A stretch of DNA of 36,547 nt from an uncultured Eubacteriales bacterium (GCA_900315665.1 OMZX01000012.1:1-36547), one strand, 5' to 3'. Shown: positions 1 to 9,280, numbered from the stretch's first letter. The notes: generated from the letters alone by a model not told the origin. Made by a program: numbers and translations.

Positions 1-2498
1 CCCTCTGAAAGTTCCTCCGCCAGTGATCCGTAACGTTGGATGAAGAAAAAGATGAGTAAAAGAAGAATCAGGCTCACGATTGTAATGATCACACCGGCCT
101 TAAGTCCGTCCGGAAAATAGCGCATCTCTATCGTATGCGTGCCCGGTGTAAGCATTACACCAAGGAAGGTATCCTTGACAGCCTTGGTATCAGCCTTTTC
201 ACCATCGACAAGAACGGTCCAGCCCTTTTCATACGGGATCGATGTCATCAGGATGCCGCCATCCTTCGTCGTCACATCACCCTTAAGCTTCGTATCCGTA
301 TGGACTGACGGATCGAAGGTTTCCTTAGACAGCACCTGATATAGCTCGCCAAGCGCGTCATAATTAAAGCGGTAGACATCCGCATCCATCTCCTGGCCGT
401 TCGTATCCGAATGAATCGTCACGGTCTGCCCGGCATCGAGATAACCGATTTCAATAAAAAAGCCCCGGTCCAGATTTTTGAAGCTCGATTCTGTGAAACT
501 GTACTTGACCGTCGCCTCTTTCACGGATGAGTTTGAAACATAGGCATAGTATTCGCCACTGTCTACTGCTGTGAAGGTATAGTCTGTTCCATTGATGGAG
601 CCAAGTACGGTTTCAAGCACCGGGCTCGTACCCATCACCTCACATAGCTGGTTCTGTACATGCGCCGGTGTGCCGCTCCCCACATTCCAGTTATCCAATG
701 CCTCCTTCGGCACAACATACCCGAGCGGAAGTGTATAGCCGGCCTCATAGAGCCACGTATTGCCGGATACCGAAACCTCCGTAAGCTTCCTCTTTTCTGC
801 TGCCTCCGGCTGCTGCGAATAAATATCATAATTTACCGAGAACAGCATATTCATGAGCGGTGTGGAGCCGGTGATGGAGTAAGCATTGGTCGAGGCCTCC
901 ATACCGAGATCCCGGAAGAAATCCGAGCAGTGCGCATCCGCCATCGAGGAAAACAGGGACACGCTCGGGAAATTCATCCAGGCGCCGTCATCCTTTGTCT
1001 TACGCGTCATCTTTTCGAAGCGGTAAAAGCCCGGATCTCTTTCCTGTATATCGGCTACCAGCTTACGAACATCATCATTATCCGCTGTATAGGCAGTTCT
1101 CGAGGTTGTCGTCACAGAGGTCACGCCCATATTGAGGCCGGACTCCGCCGCAACCGTCACAAGCATCGCAAGGGAAAGCATTTCACGTGATCCGATTCGC
1201 TTTCTCTCGCAATAAAGATAGGCATAATACAGTGCCGCGATGCCACCTGTAATATAGAACACGCTGAAATGAATCGCATCATCGGTAACGGTCTTCTGCG
1301 CAATGAGAAGAAAACCGATCGTCACAAAAAGCGCGATGCCGAGCTCCCGGAGCGAGCTTTCACGGCGTTTAAGATATGCCTCGAAGCTCATCAAGAGGAG
1401 GAGGAAAATATAGATGAAGCTCTGACGGCATGGCAGCGAATTCGGATAATGAAAGCCATGCCAGATGAAGTTCAGGATATTGACAGAAAAGCTCAGATAA
1501 AAGAACACGAGAAGTACAGCGTTGACCGCCTTCTCGCAGACTACGATCCTTCGGTTCATGAAGTAAAGTGGAAGCATTAGGAAGATCAGCACACCGGCAT
1601 AGATATTCGGCCAGTGATCCAGTCCCTGCTCCGTCTCGACGAAGGGCATCTGCCGCGCGAACATATCGATGATCGTAAAATACTGTGTGAGCACCTGCGG
1701 GAAATTCATCTCGCCGGATGCCGTACTCTGAAGCGTGCAGATCTCCGGGATGAGTGTCACTGCTGCAAGCCCGCCTGCTAAAAGTGAATAAATCGTGAAG
1801 CGCACACCGCGGATCAGAAGTTCCTTCCAGCTTTTCACAGAAAGAAGGACATTCTCCGCGATAAACATGATCACAAGGAAGATGCAGATCATGATGGAGA
1901 TATAGTAGTTTGACAGAATGCTTACACCGAGTGTCACCACGTAGAGTGCACCGCTCCCGCCCTTCATCAGACGCTCAAAGCCGAGCATGATAAGCGGGAA
2001 CAGTATGATACAGTCGAGCCACATGAGGTTCCAGCTGTATGCAGAGATATAACCGGATAGTGCATAAAGGATTGCAAAAAGTGTACTGGAGACCTCCGTC
2101 GTTTCAAAGTGCTTCCGGAGATAATAGTTCATCGTGATGCCTGAGAGTCCGATCTTTATGACGATCATATACGTCATGAACTCGAGGATCAGTCCCTTCG
2201 GACAAAGAAGGATGAGCCAGTTCACAGGACTTGCGAGATAATAGGCATAGAGCGACGTAAAATTGACACCAAGACCGATATCCCAGCTGTAAAGCAGCGA
2301 ACCGCCATGATGCAGCTTATGATGAAACTCGGAAAAAAATGGCGCGTACTGATGATACATATCCGTACGGAGAAAAGTCTCGGAACCAAACGGAAAGATG
2401 CCACGCACGATAAAAATAAAAAGCATCGCCGTGACCGGAATCAGAAATGAAAAGAGATAGCTGTCTCTTTTTCTCAAGTGAAACGTACTCGTCTTCAA
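1..2498 (-). CDS. YfhO family multi-pass membrane protein (3' end cut by window edge)
   Basis: I translated the minus strand directly. The frame is open from a TTG at 2498 to the left edge, about 832 residues, so the C-terminus is missing but probably only by a few dozen residues. The TTG follows an AGGAG ribosome binding site 7 bases upstream; the nearby ATG at 2503 is in another frame and stops after two codons. The N-terminus reads RTDMYHQYAPFFSEF, then GGSLLYSWDIGLGVNF and SLYAYYLASPVNWL, which are hallmarks of the YfhO family. Many hydrophobic segments follow. A periplasmic/extracellular beta-rich part ends in SIPYEKGWTVLVDG, then a last membrane helix near positions 30-90. YfhO proteins are GT-C-like polytopic proteins linked to glycosylation of lipoteichoic acid and other cell-surface polymers. 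It lies 80 bases behind a GtrA gene, which fits polyprenyl-phosphate-sugar transport feeding a membrane glycosyltransferase. The substrate cannot be read from the sequence. Confidence 0.9.
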   Translation of the reverse strand, partial: MKTSTFHLRKRDSYLFSFLIPVTAMLFIFIVRGIFPFGSETFLRTDMYHQYAPFFSEFHHKLHHGGSLLYSWDIGLGVNFTSLYAYYLASPVNWLILLCPKGLILEFMTYMIVIKIGLSGITMNYYLRKHFETTEVSSTLFAILYALSGYISAYSWNLMWLDCIILFPLIMLGFERLMKGGSGALYVVTLGVSILSNYYISIMICIFLVIMFIAENVLLSVKSWKELLIRGVRFTIYSLLAGGLAAVTLIPEICTLQSTASGEMNFPQVLTQYFTIIDMFARQMPFVETEQGLDHWPNIYAGVLIFLMLPLYFMNRRIVVCEKAVNAVLLVFFYLSFSVNILNFIWHGFHYPNSLPCRQSFIYIFLLLLMSFEAYLKRRESSLRELGIALFVTIGFLLIAQKTVTDDAIHFSVFYITGGIAALYYAYLYCERKRIGSREMLSLAMLVTVAAESGLNMGVTSVTTTSRTAYTADNDDVRKLVADIQERDPGFYRFEKMTRKTKDDGAWMNFPSVSLFSSMADAHCSDFFRDLGMEASTNAYSITGSTPLMNMLFSVNYDIYSQQPEAAEKRKLTEVSVSGNTWLYEAGYTLPLGYVVPKEALDNWNVGSGTPAHVQNQLCEVMGTSPVLETVLGSINGTDYTFTAVDSGEYYAYVSNSSVKEATVKYSFTESSFKNLDRGFFIEIGYLDAGQTVTIHSDTNGQEMDADVYRFNYDALGELYQVLSKETFDPSVHTDTKLKGDVTTKDGGILMTSIPYEKGWTVLVDGEKADTKAVKDTFLGVMLTPGTHTIEMRYFPDGLKAGVIITIVSLILLLLIFFFIQRYGSLAEELSE

Positions 2499-2578
2499 AG
2501 CATTCTCCTGTAGAAAAATGGTTATATTCAGCGTCGTGGGAATCGGCCGGATATTTTTGTACTCGAAACGCTTTCTCG

Positions 2579-3025
2579 TCAGCCTTTGTTCTTGAAAATA
2601 AAGAATTTGCTGGCAACATAGTTAAATACAAGATTGATAAAGGTCGTGAGGAACCAGCTCAAGGTATGCCCAAGCCCGCAGATGTCGATACAGATGATCA
2701 TCAACACAAATGTCAGTAGTCCAGAAATGACCCGGGCAGCTGCAAAGGAAAGAAACTCCTTCACAAGATACTTCGGATTCATATTATGATTATCGAAAAC
2801 CCAGAACTTATTCGTCCAGTAGGCAAAGATCACTGCCGTGATAAATGCTACGACATACGCAATCTTATAAGAGATGCTGCTGTTCATGCCGCCGGCGGAC
2901 AGACCCTTGTCAAGTACATGGAAGATCACGAAATTCACAAGCGTCGTCATACAACCGACGATGATATACATGATGCCCTCCATATGAAGCAGCCGGAGGA
3001 TTAAAGTCTTAAACCGATTTAACAT
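2579..3025 (-). CDS. GtrA family membrane protein (putative lipid-linked sugar flippase)
   Basis: A 148-residue protein with four hydrophobic segments (roughly residues 18-38, 50-72, 88-110 and 118-140). It has the GtrA family pattern: YIIVGCMTTLVNFVIF at the first helix, FAYWTNKFWVF in the middle, and FNYVASKFFIFKN at the C-terminus. GtrA proteins are thought to move undecaprenyl-phosphate-linked sugars across the membrane. The start at 3025 has no good ribosome binding site and sits directly after the T run of a terminator. An internal ATG at about 2971 (MYIIVG) follows GGAGGG, but starting there would remove the short cytoplasmic N-terminus usual in the family. The next gene is the YfhO-type protein, so the two probably work on the same surface glycan. 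Confidence 0.85.
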   Translation of the reverse strand: MLNRFKTLILRLLHMEGIMYIIVGCMTTLVNFVIFHVLDKGLSAGGMNSSISYKIAYVVAFITAVIFAYWTNKFWVFDNHNMNPKYLVKEFLSFAAARVISGLLTFVLMIICIDICGLGHTLSWFLTTFINLVFNYVASKFFIFKNKG

Positions 3026-3078
3026 AAAAAATAACCCCTTACAAGCATATACGAATAAATATAGCTTAGTAAGGGGTT
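3026..3078 (-). terminator. Rho-independent terminator after carD
   Basis: The stem AACCCCTTAC (3033-3042) pairs perfectly with GTAAGGGGTT (3069-3078). On the minus strand the hairpin is followed by ATTTTTT. It lies 10 bases beyond the CarD stop and ends exactly where the gtrA ATG begins. Confidence 0.85.
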
Positions 3079-3088
3079 GGTTTCAAGC

Positions 3089-3598
3089 TTAAACACTTTC
3101 CTTTTCAAAGGTGTCCATGATGAACTCGGGAATTGCTTCTCGCGGAAGCTTGAAGATAATGCCAAGTTCTTCATAGAGGATATTTTCGGCTTCCTCCATA
3201 TAATGAAGATCTGTGAGCGTCAGCTTCTTGCCGGCAGCCTCACGCTCTTCTCTTTTCTTATAAAGAGTTTTGATCACCCGCATGAGTTCCGCAGGTTCAC
3301 AGCTCTTGATGCAGGCTTTATAGGTTTCATCTCGCTGCTTGTTATTCTGAATGTCAAGGATTTCTATATCGGCGATGGTTCGGATAAAATCCTTTGCCTC
3401 CGCCTCCGTCATGATGAGACGCATATTCACATTGGGTGCATCTACCGGTACATATACAGAACCTTCCGGCTTCTGGAAAGGCTGCATCACATAATATTTT
3501 TTATCCTTCGAAACGCCATCAATATTAAGCGTCGTAATCCCGGTTACTCTGTGAATTCCTTTGCATCCATAAACTACATAATCACCCGCTGCAAACAT
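3089..3598 (-). CDS. CarD/CdnL-type RNA polymerase-binding transcription regulator
   Basis: About 169 residues from the chosen start. The N-terminus MFAAGDYVVYGCKGIHRVTGI is the Tudor-like RNA polymerase interaction domain shared by CarD, CdnL and the Mfd RID. The C-terminal two thirds are helical and charged (KTLYKKREEREAAGKKLTLTDLHYMEEAENILYEEL), matching the CarD DNA-binding helical bundle. These proteins bind the RNA polymerase beta subunit and stabilise open complexes, often at rRNA and stress-related promoters. The sequence has ATGATG (3601 and 3598) behind AGGAGG; the second ATG gives the better spacing and the usual MF.xGD N-terminus. A farther GTG at 3634 would add 12 residues but has no binding site. 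It is transcribed alone, with its own promoter and terminator. Confidence 0.88.
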   Translation of the reverse strand: MFAAGDYVVYGCKGIHRVTGITTLNIDGVSKDKKYYVMQPFQKPEGSVYVPVDAPNVNMRLIMTEAEAKDFIRTIADIEILDIQNNKQRDETYKACIKSCEPAELMRVIKTLYKKREEREAAGKKLTLTDLHYMEEAENILYEELGIIFKLPREAIPEFIMDTFEKESV

Positions 3599-3640
3599 CA
3601 TACCTCCTTTTACGTTTTTTGGTGTAACGCGCACAGTTTT

Positions 3641-3659
3641 AACAAATCCGGTATTTGTT
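3641..3659. promoter_or_regulatory. Inverted repeat between the carD promoter and start codon
   Basis: AACAAAT (3641-3647) and ATTTGTT (3653-3659) form a 7-bp inverted repeat with a 5-base centre. It lies downstream of the predicted -10 and upstream of the ribosome binding site, so it could be an operator or a small 5'-UTR hairpin. No protein can be assigned. Confidence 0.4.
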
Positions 3660-3679
3660 AATGTTTCCTTCTATCCTGT

Positions 3680-3707
3680 ATAATAAACTAAAATTACATA
3701 TTGACAA
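3680..3707 (-). promoter_or_regulatory. Sigma-A-like promoter of carD
   Basis: On the minus strand TTGTCA (3707-3702) and TATTAT (3685-3680) are separated by 16 bases, each one mismatch from consensus. The rest of the interval up to 3872 is very AT-rich and shows no gene. Confidence 0.6.
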
Positions 3708-3872
3708 TTTTGTTTATGCCATGTAATATTTATAATTTTATCATTAGTTGTAAAAAAATTCAAACTAAACTGATATTAAATTTTGCTCAAACTTTACATA
3801 AATTTAAGTTTATTAGTTCGATAGGACAGGACTATCTGATGGAAGCAGCAGGCATCTATACTTTATAAAATT

Positions 3873-4349
3873 CTATTTATGATATGGTTCATGTGCATTA
3901 ATCTTAAAAGCTCTATAAATCTGCTCCAGAAGAATAACCCGCATGAGCTGGTGTGGAAAGGTCATGCGAGAAAAGCTCAGTTTCCAGTCTGCACGTTTCA
4001 GAACCTCCGGTGATAATCCCAGCGATCCGCCGATCACGAAGCAGAGCTCACCACTCTTCTGCATAAACGTACTCATTTTCTTTGCCAGTTCTTCAGAGTT
4101 CACCATCTCCCCTTCGATAGCCAACACAATCACCAGCGCCCGCTCCGGCAGCTTCTCGAGGATTCTCTTTCCTTCGATTTCCTTGATCCTTTCTTCGATG
4201 GCAGCCGGCGCATGCTCCGGTGTCTTCTCATCCTGCACCTCTATGATATTGAGGGTGCAATACCTCGATAGACGCTTGGTGTATTCAGCGATTGCCTCTC
4301 GAAGATATTTTTCCTTGACTTTTCCAACACAGATAATATTTATTTTCAT
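3873..4349 (-). CDS. rlmH: 23S rRNA (pseudouridine1915-N3)-methyltransferase RlmH
   Basis: 158 residues, the normal RlmH length. It begins MKINIICVGKVKEKYL and has the SPOUT trefoil-knot SAM-binding segment FVIGGSLGLSPEV (about residue 104 on), then SFSRMTFPHQLMRVILLEQIYRAFKI and the characteristic C-terminal EPYHK. RlmH methylates pseudouridine 1915 in helix 69 of 23S rRNA on assembled 70S ribosomes, using SAM. It lies 150 bases downstream of valS on the same strand. A perfect hairpin between them has no T run, so read-through from valS is possible. Confidence 0.97.
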   Translation of the reverse strand: MKINIICVGKVKEKYLREAIAEYTKRLSRYCTLNIIEVQDEKTPEHAPAAIEERIKEIEGKRILEKLPERALVIVLAIEGEMVNSEELAKKMSTFMQKSGELCFVIGGSLGLSPEVLKRADWKLSFSRMTFPHQLMRVILLEQIYRAFKINAHEPYHK

Positions 4350-4445
4350 ATCCTGTTATACTCTTCATCCCGGCCACCCGACTGGGTTGATACCAATGGT
4401 TCTTTCGCCGTATAGATCGTGAGGCAGGCTTAAGACCATGCATAA

Positions 4446-4471
4446 GGGGGTCAGGATTCATCCTGACCCCC
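4446..4471. other. Perfect 11-bp hairpin between valS and rlmH
   Basis: GGGGGTCAGGA (4446-4456) and TCCTGACCCCC (4461-4471) pair perfectly around a 4-base loop. Neither strand has a T tract after it, so it is not a typical intrinsic terminator. It may be an RNA-processing or mRNA-stabilising hairpin at the 3' end of valS. Confidence 0.6.
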
Positions 4472-4499
4472 TCAACGCACACATCTTACAAACAAGACC

Positions 4500-7142
4500 T
4501 TATGCGAGAGCCTTCAGCCTTGCCTCTGTCTGTTCAAGCATCTGACGATACTTCACGAGCTTATCTTTCTCCTCCTGCACCTTTTCAGCCGGTGCCTTCG
4601 AGACGAAGCGCTCGTTTCCGAGCATGCCCTCCGAACGCTTGATTTCCTTTGTCCACTTATCCCGTTCCTTCTCGAGTCTTTCCTTTTCCTTCTCGATATC
4701 GACGAGATCCGTGAACGGCATGTAGATATTTGCATCAGGAATTACGACAGATACCGCATTATCTTCGATACCTGTCTTATCCTCCTGGATGACGACTTCC
4801 GATGCACTGCCGAGTGTCGCAAAGAAAACCTTACTATGTTCGAAGGTATTTCTTACAGCCTCGGATGCCGATACGACGAATACCTTTGCCTTTCTTGACG
4901 GTGCAACATTCATCGAAGTACGAACATTACGGATCTGACGAACTGCCTCCTTGATGGTCTCGACATCCTTTTCCTCTGACGTGAATGCGAGTGCCGCATC
5001 ATATTCCGGCCAGGAGGAGCACATGAGCGGTGTCTTCGCACCATCTTCGAGCGTATCATAAATCTCCTCGGTGATGAACGGACAGAACGGATGCAGCAGC
5101 TTCAGGGCATCGATCAGCACATGCTTCAGTGTCCAGAGTGCAGCGCTCTTCGTATCGTCAGTCTCGGACCAAAGTCTCGGCTTCACCATCTCGATATACC
5201 AGTCACAGAACTCTTCCCAAATAAAGCCCTGTACCTTGTCCAGCGCGATACCGAGGTCAAAGGCCTCCATGTTTCGGTTAACATCCGTGATGAGATTGTT
5301 CAGCTTACTAAGAATCCACTTGTCTGCGATGGTCAGCTTCTCAGGTCTTTGGGACGGCACCTCCGCTTTATCGAGATTCATCATGATGAAGCGCGATGCA
5401 TTCCAAACCTTGTTCATGAAGTTTCTGGATGCCTCGACTCTCGACCAGTAGAAACGCATATCATTGCCCGGTGCATTACCAGTAAGCAGTGTCATACGGA
5501 GTGCATCCGCGCCATACTTCCGGATTACTTCCAGCGGATCGATACCATTGCCGAGCGATTTACTCATCTTCCGGCCCTGGTCATCCCGTACGAGTCCATG
5601 GATCAGTACCTTATGGAACGGCACCTTTCCGGTCTGCTCGATCCCGGAGAACACCATACGAACAACCCAGAAGAAAATGATATCGTAACCCGTTACCAGC
5701 ACATCCGTCGGATAGAAATACTTGTACTCCGGAGTCTCTTCCGGCCAGCCAAGTGTCTCAAACGGCCAGAGTGCACTGGAAAACCAGGTATCCAGCGTAT
5801 CCGGATCCTGCGTGAAATGCTTACATCCGCACTTCGGACATACAGACGGCTCCTCCGGCTGTACGATCATCTCACCACAGTCATCGCAGTACCATGCCGG
5901 GATGCGATGACCCCACCAGAGCTGTCTTGAGATACACCAGTCCTTGATATTCTCAAGCCAGTGAAGATAGGTCTTCGAATAGTTCTCCGGTACGAACTGA
6001 AGCGATCCATCCTTGATTGCCTCGATAGCCGGCTTCGCCATCTCATCCATACGGACAAACCACTGCGGCTTGATCATCGGCTCAACTGTCGTACCGCAGC
6101 GGTCATGCGTGCCGACATTGTGCTTCGTCGGTACGATCTTTACTAAAAGGCCAAGTGCCTTCAGATCTTCGACCATGACCTTACGGGCTTCATAACGGTC
6201 CATGCCGTCATACTTAGAGCCCGGACACTTGATCGTCGCATCATCGTTTAAAATATTGATTTCCGGCAGATTATGACGCTTTCCAACCTCGAAATCGTTT
6301 GGATCATGCGCCGGTGTGATCTTTACGGCGCCGGTGCCTTTCTCCATATCAGCATGCTCATCCGCAATGATCGGGATCTCCCGATCTGTGAGCGGCAGCT
6401 TCACCATCTTGCCGATGAGATCCTTATACCGCGGATCCTCAGCATTGACGGCAACCGCAGTATCGCCAAGCAGCGTCTCAGGTCTCGTCGTCGCAATCTC
6501 GATAAGCCTGCCCTCTTCACCGATGATTGGATAATTGATATGCCAGAAATAACCATCCTGCTCCTCGTGGATCACCTCCGCATCGCTAAGCGAGGTATGG
6601 CACTTCGGGCACCAGTTGATGAGTCTCGAGCCCTTATAGATATAGCCCTTTTTATAAAGCTTCATGAAGACCGTCTCGACAGCCTTCGAACAGCCCTCAT
6701 CCATCGTAAAGCGGGTTCTGTCCCAGTCTGCAGAGGACCCCATCTTATGAAGCTGATTCAGGATTCTGTTTTTATATTCGTCAGACCACTTCCAGCATTC
6801 CTCGAGAAAACCTTCCCGTCCGAGCTCATGCTTATCGATGCCTTTATCCTTCAGCATATTCGTGACCTTCACCTCGGTCGCGATAGCCGCATGATCACAG
6901 CCCGGCTGCCACAGCGCTTCATAGCCCTGCATCCTCTTCCAGCGAATCAGCGAATCCTGCAGCGTATTATCAAGCGCATGGCCCATATGAAGCTGACCGG
7001 TAACATTTGGCGGCGGCATCATAATCGTAAAAGGCTTCTTGTTCGCATTCACTTCAGCGTGAAACGCATTGGCCTTCATCCACATGTCATAAATACGGTC
7101 CTCAAATTCTTCAGGATTGTACTGCTTTGCTAATTCCTTCAT
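4500..7142 (-). CDS. valS: Valine--tRNA ligase
   Basis: 880 residues from the chosen ATG, typical for bacterial ValRS. It charges tRNA-Val and edits misactivated threonine. The class I signature PPPNVTGQLHMGH is at about residues 44-55, with KMSKS in GRKMSKSLGNG. Zinc-binding cysteine pairs are in NWCPKCHTSL and in CDDCGEMI...CPKCGC. The C-terminus has the long coiled-coil arm (EKEKERLEKERDKWTKEIKR...MLEQTEARLKAL) that contacts tRNA. The ATG at 7142 follows GGAGGG 9 bases upstream. Another in-frame ATG at 7193 would add 17 unconserved residues. I looked for a T-box leader before the gene and found none. Confidence 0.98.
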   Translation of the reverse strand: MKELAKQYNPEEFEDRIYDMWMKANAFHAEVNANKKPFTIMMPPPNVTGQLHMGHALDNTLQDSLIRWKRMQGYEALWQPGCDHAAIATEVKVTNMLKDKGIDKHELGREGFLEECWKWSDEYKNRILNQLHKMGSSADWDRTRFTMDEGCSKAVETVFMKLYKKGYIYKGSRLINWCPKCHTSLSDAEVIHEEQDGYFWHINYPIIGEEGRLIEIATTRPETLLGDTAVAVNAEDPRYKDLIGKMVKLPLTDREIPIIADEHADMEKGTGAVKITPAHDPNDFEVGKRHNLPEINILNDDATIKCPGSKYDGMDRYEARKVMVEDLKALGLLVKIVPTKHNVGTHDRCGTTVEPMIKPQWFVRMDEMAKPAIEAIKDGSLQFVPENYSKTYLHWLENIKDWCISRQLWWGHRIPAWYCDDCGEMIVQPEEPSVCPKCGCKHFTQDPDTLDTWFSSALWPFETLGWPEETPEYKYFYPTDVLVTGYDIIFFWVVRMVFSGIEQTGKVPFHKVLIHGLVRDDQGRKMSKSLGNGIDPLEVIRKYGADALRMTLLTGNAPGNDMRFYWSRVEASRNFMNKVWNASRFIMMNLDKAEVPSQRPEKLTIADKWILSKLNNLITDVNRNMEAFDLGIALDKVQGFIWEEFCDWYIEMVKPRLWSETDDTKSAALWTLKHVLIDALKLLHPFCPFITEEIYDTLEDGAKTPLMCSSWPEYDAALAFTSEEKDVETIKEAVRQIRNVRTSMNVAPSRKAKVFVVSASEAVRNTFEHSKVFFATLGSASEVVIQEDKTGIEDNAVSVVIPDANIYMPFTDLVDIEKEKERLEKERDKWTKEIKRSEGMLGNERFVSKAPAEKVQEEKDKLVKYRQMLEQTEARLKALA

Positions 7143-7251
7143 ACTGATTTTCCCTCCAATGCACACACCCTGGCACCCAAGCCCAGGCTTCATGCACTCC
7201 TTTCTTTTTTACGCTTCCTCGCGGAAGACCACCGGCATGTCTGAAAACAGC

Positions 7252-8046
7252 TCAGACACGGTCCCGGTATTCCTTCTTCCACTTAAGGAGCAAAAGCTTT
7301 GCCTGCCGCCGGAACTCCTCCCGGTCCGTATCATACAGCTCTGTCACTTTCTCCATCCGGTCTGAGCTCTCTGCCTGCTTTAAGACAGCATTGTACTCCT
7401 TCTCCCAACCGGCAAGCACCTCTGTATCGATGCTGTTTTCATATTTTTCGATCGTGTTAACCGAAGGCTCCAGCTTGTGAATGAAATAAAGCTTCCGAAG
7501 CGGCTCGGTCTTATTGGTTTCCACGAAGGATTCCTCGAAGATATCCGAAGCCTTTCTGAACTGCATCACCGATACATAGCCGGCGCCAAGTTTCTGTTTT
7601 ACCCGATCCAGAGCACCATTTCTTAAGGCGTCCTCATAGGCTTCGATGGCCCGTCCATAGCGTTCCATACGGAAAAAGGTGTCTCCAAGAAGCTCAAGGA
7701 AATCCTTTTTATCAACATTCCTTAAGCGTCGGTAGCCCGCTTCAAAGGCAACAATCTCCGTTTCCTTATAATAATTTGCATCCCTTAGAATCATAAGGAG
7801 AAGCCGTGTCTCGATATCTGTACCTTCCCCGGAGCCCATATACTGCTCCAAACGGCTTGCAAGCATGCCCATGTGCAGCTCATCACGAATCCAGTTTGTG
7901 AGCTTCCTGTCGACGAAATCCCGCGGAATGATGATCGGATAATGGACGATCACATACGAAAGCTCCTGGATGGACCAGATATTCGTGTCCAGTTTTTCAT
8001 AATAGAAGGGATGCTCCGCACGCCTTCCGCATAACAAAAGCCCCAT
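7252..8046 (-). CDS. TPR-like protein, third gene of the Hsp70-like/DUF5717-like block
   Basis: 264 residues, soluble, with no signal peptide or membrane helix. The middle (about residues 108-185) looks like tetratricopeptide repeats: LELLGDTFFRMERYGRAIEAYEDALRNGAL and then LGAGYVSVMQFRKASDIFEESF. The rest is helical, and the C-terminus is rich in Lys, Arg and Glu. I do not recognise the family with certainty. Its ATG is 5 bases after the stop of the preceding gene, and its ribosome binding site (GGAGG) is inside that gene, so translation is coupled. A physical partnership with the Hsp70-like protein is an inference; TPR proteins often act as adaptors for Hsp70. Confidence 0.75.
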   Translation of the reverse strand: MGLLLCGRRAEHPFYYEKLDTNIWSIQELSYVIVHYPIIIPRDFVDRKLTNWIRDELHMGMLASRLEQYMGSGEGTDIETRLLLMILRDANYYKETEIVAFEAGYRRLRNVDKKDFLELLGDTFFRMERYGRAIEAYEDALRNGALDRVKQKLGAGYVSVMQFRKASDIFEESFVETNKTEPLRKLYFIHKLEPSVNTIEKYENSIDTEVLAGWEKEYNAVLKQAESSDRMEKVTELYDTDREEFRRQAKLLLLKWKKEYRDRV

Positions 8047-8051
8047 AAATC

Positions 8052-9275
8052 TTAATCCTCCAGACTAATCTGCTCGGTAATCTGCGCACCAGATCCCGGA
8101 AACAAATCGCCGAATCCAAGATCCGTCACCGACACAATAAGCGTTTTGGCATCACGGAAGGAAGCATCCATCGACACCCGCGTCGTACGGTTTTCCCGCT
8201 TCGGAAAATCCGACAGCACCATCCGAAGCCGGCGTGAACGTTTCGGATCAATCAGAGAGCTTACCTCAAAATCGATATAATCCTGATCGTCCAGGATAAA
8301 TTCATAGACTGCGCCGGCACTTGTCCAGCTGCTGCCTGCCTTCACGATCGGTACACTCCGTTCTTTTTCCTTCAGGGATACACGGAAGGAAACATCACTG
8401 GACACTCTCGTATCGCAAAGAATCGTATATTCCTCTTCGCGGCCTTCCCGAAGCATCCCTGCATAAAACATAGCACCGACAGAAAAGAGCGCCGGTTCAA
8501 TGAGCACTCGTCGTCTTGTACATACAAAATTCATAAAATCAGGCACAAGACTTGTATCCTGGAAGCCTCTGCCGGATAGAAAAACAGCACTGAAGGAATT
8601 TTTACTGAGTGTTCTTTCAGCGACTGTCCGAAGCAGCCGGTCTGCAATCTTCTGTCCGGAAGCTGATTTCAGAATATCAAGATTAAACGCTTCCTCTTCT
8701 TCCTCGCTTGCAACCAGTACAAACTTTCTCGTGCCACGGCTTACCCGCATCTCATAGTAGGTCAGCACCTGATTTGACAGTTCATACATCCCGACCATCC
8801 GGTTATATAGTGTCTTATCCTGTCCGAGTACAAAATGCGAGAAGCTCTCCATATAGCTCTGAATCTCGATATTTTTAGGTTCCGCTCCCGCGCGGACCAG
8901 TGCCTCACGGATATGCTCCATCACACGCCGCTCCGGCTTTCTGATCGACACGACGATGTAATCCGTCGAAAGCTCCACGGGATCAGTTGAAGCTCCCTGA
9001 AGCAGCACATGAAAGAAGTGCGCCAAAAGATCCACTGCCTCATACCTGACGTCCCCGATTGTCGCTGTTCCATCCTTCCGGATGAGACTCACCAGCTTAT
9101 CGACGATCACACCATGGCCTGACAGCGTTTCCTTGTAGGCATCCTCACCGATTGTCCACCGCTCCGCCTGTCTATCCCGTGCAATGACGGTCGGAAAATA
9201 GGAGGATTCCGTTTCCTCATCTACCGTAAAGCCTGTATACTCATCATCCAGTGAAATTCCAATATTACGATTCAC
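8052..9275 (-). CDS. DUF5716-like protein with degenerate Hsp70 (actin-like ATPase) architecture
   Basis: 407 residues starting at GTG, with its ribosome binding site inside the end of the upstream gene. The order of segments resembles DnaK. NIGISLDDEYTGFTV sits in the place of phosphate loop 1 (IGIDLGTT in DnaK). DYIVVSIRKPERRVMEHIREALVRAG resembles the segment after the VP.YF motif. VGMYELSNQVLTYYEM sits where phosphate loop 2 would be, and AVFLSGRGFQDTSLVPDF sits where the adenosine loop would be. ALFSVGAMFYAG resembles the end of the nucleotide domain. After residue 300 comes a beta-rich part ending TLIVSVTDLGFGDLFPGSG, like the Hsp70 substrate-binding beta domain. The glycine-rich ATP-binding loops are not conserved, so it is probably a pseudo-ATPase. 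The family name is from memory; the fold is an inference. Confidence 0.7.
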   Translation of the reverse strand: MNRNIGISLDDEYTGFTVDEETESSYFPTVIARDRQAERWTIGEDAYKETLSGHGVIVDKLVSLIRKDGTATIGDVRYEAVDLLAHFFHVLLQGASTDPVELSTDYIVVSIRKPERRVMEHIREALVRAGAEPKNIEIQSYMESFSHFVLGQDKTLYNRMVGMYELSNQVLTYYEMRVSRGTRKFVLVASEEEEEAFNLDILKSASGQKIADRLLRTVAERTLSKNSFSAVFLSGRGFQDTSLVPDFMNFVCTRRRVLIEPALFSVGAMFYAGMLREGREEEYTILCDTRVSSDVSFRVSLKEKERSVPIVKAGSSWTSAGAVYEFILDDQDYIDFEVSSLIDPKRSRRLRMVLSDFPKRENRTTRVSMDASFRDAKTLIVSVTDLGFGDLFPGSGAQITEQISLED

Positions 9276-9280
9276 AGAAT

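Noticed and set aside
3701-3729. A plus-strand promoter with perfect TTGACA and TAATAT, 17 bases apart
   Set aside because: It faces rlmH antisense, with no plus-strand gene behind it. The perfect -35 is largely the complement of the carD -35, so it is probably coincidental.
6273-7133. Long open frames on the plus strand opposite valS
   Set aside because: They are shadows of the strongly conserved valS frame, with no binding sites or recognisable products.
7143-7251. A T-box leader before valS
   Set aside because: No T-box core (TGGNACCGCG-like) sequence or antiterminator fold is visible; only small stems such as CTTCC/GGAAG.
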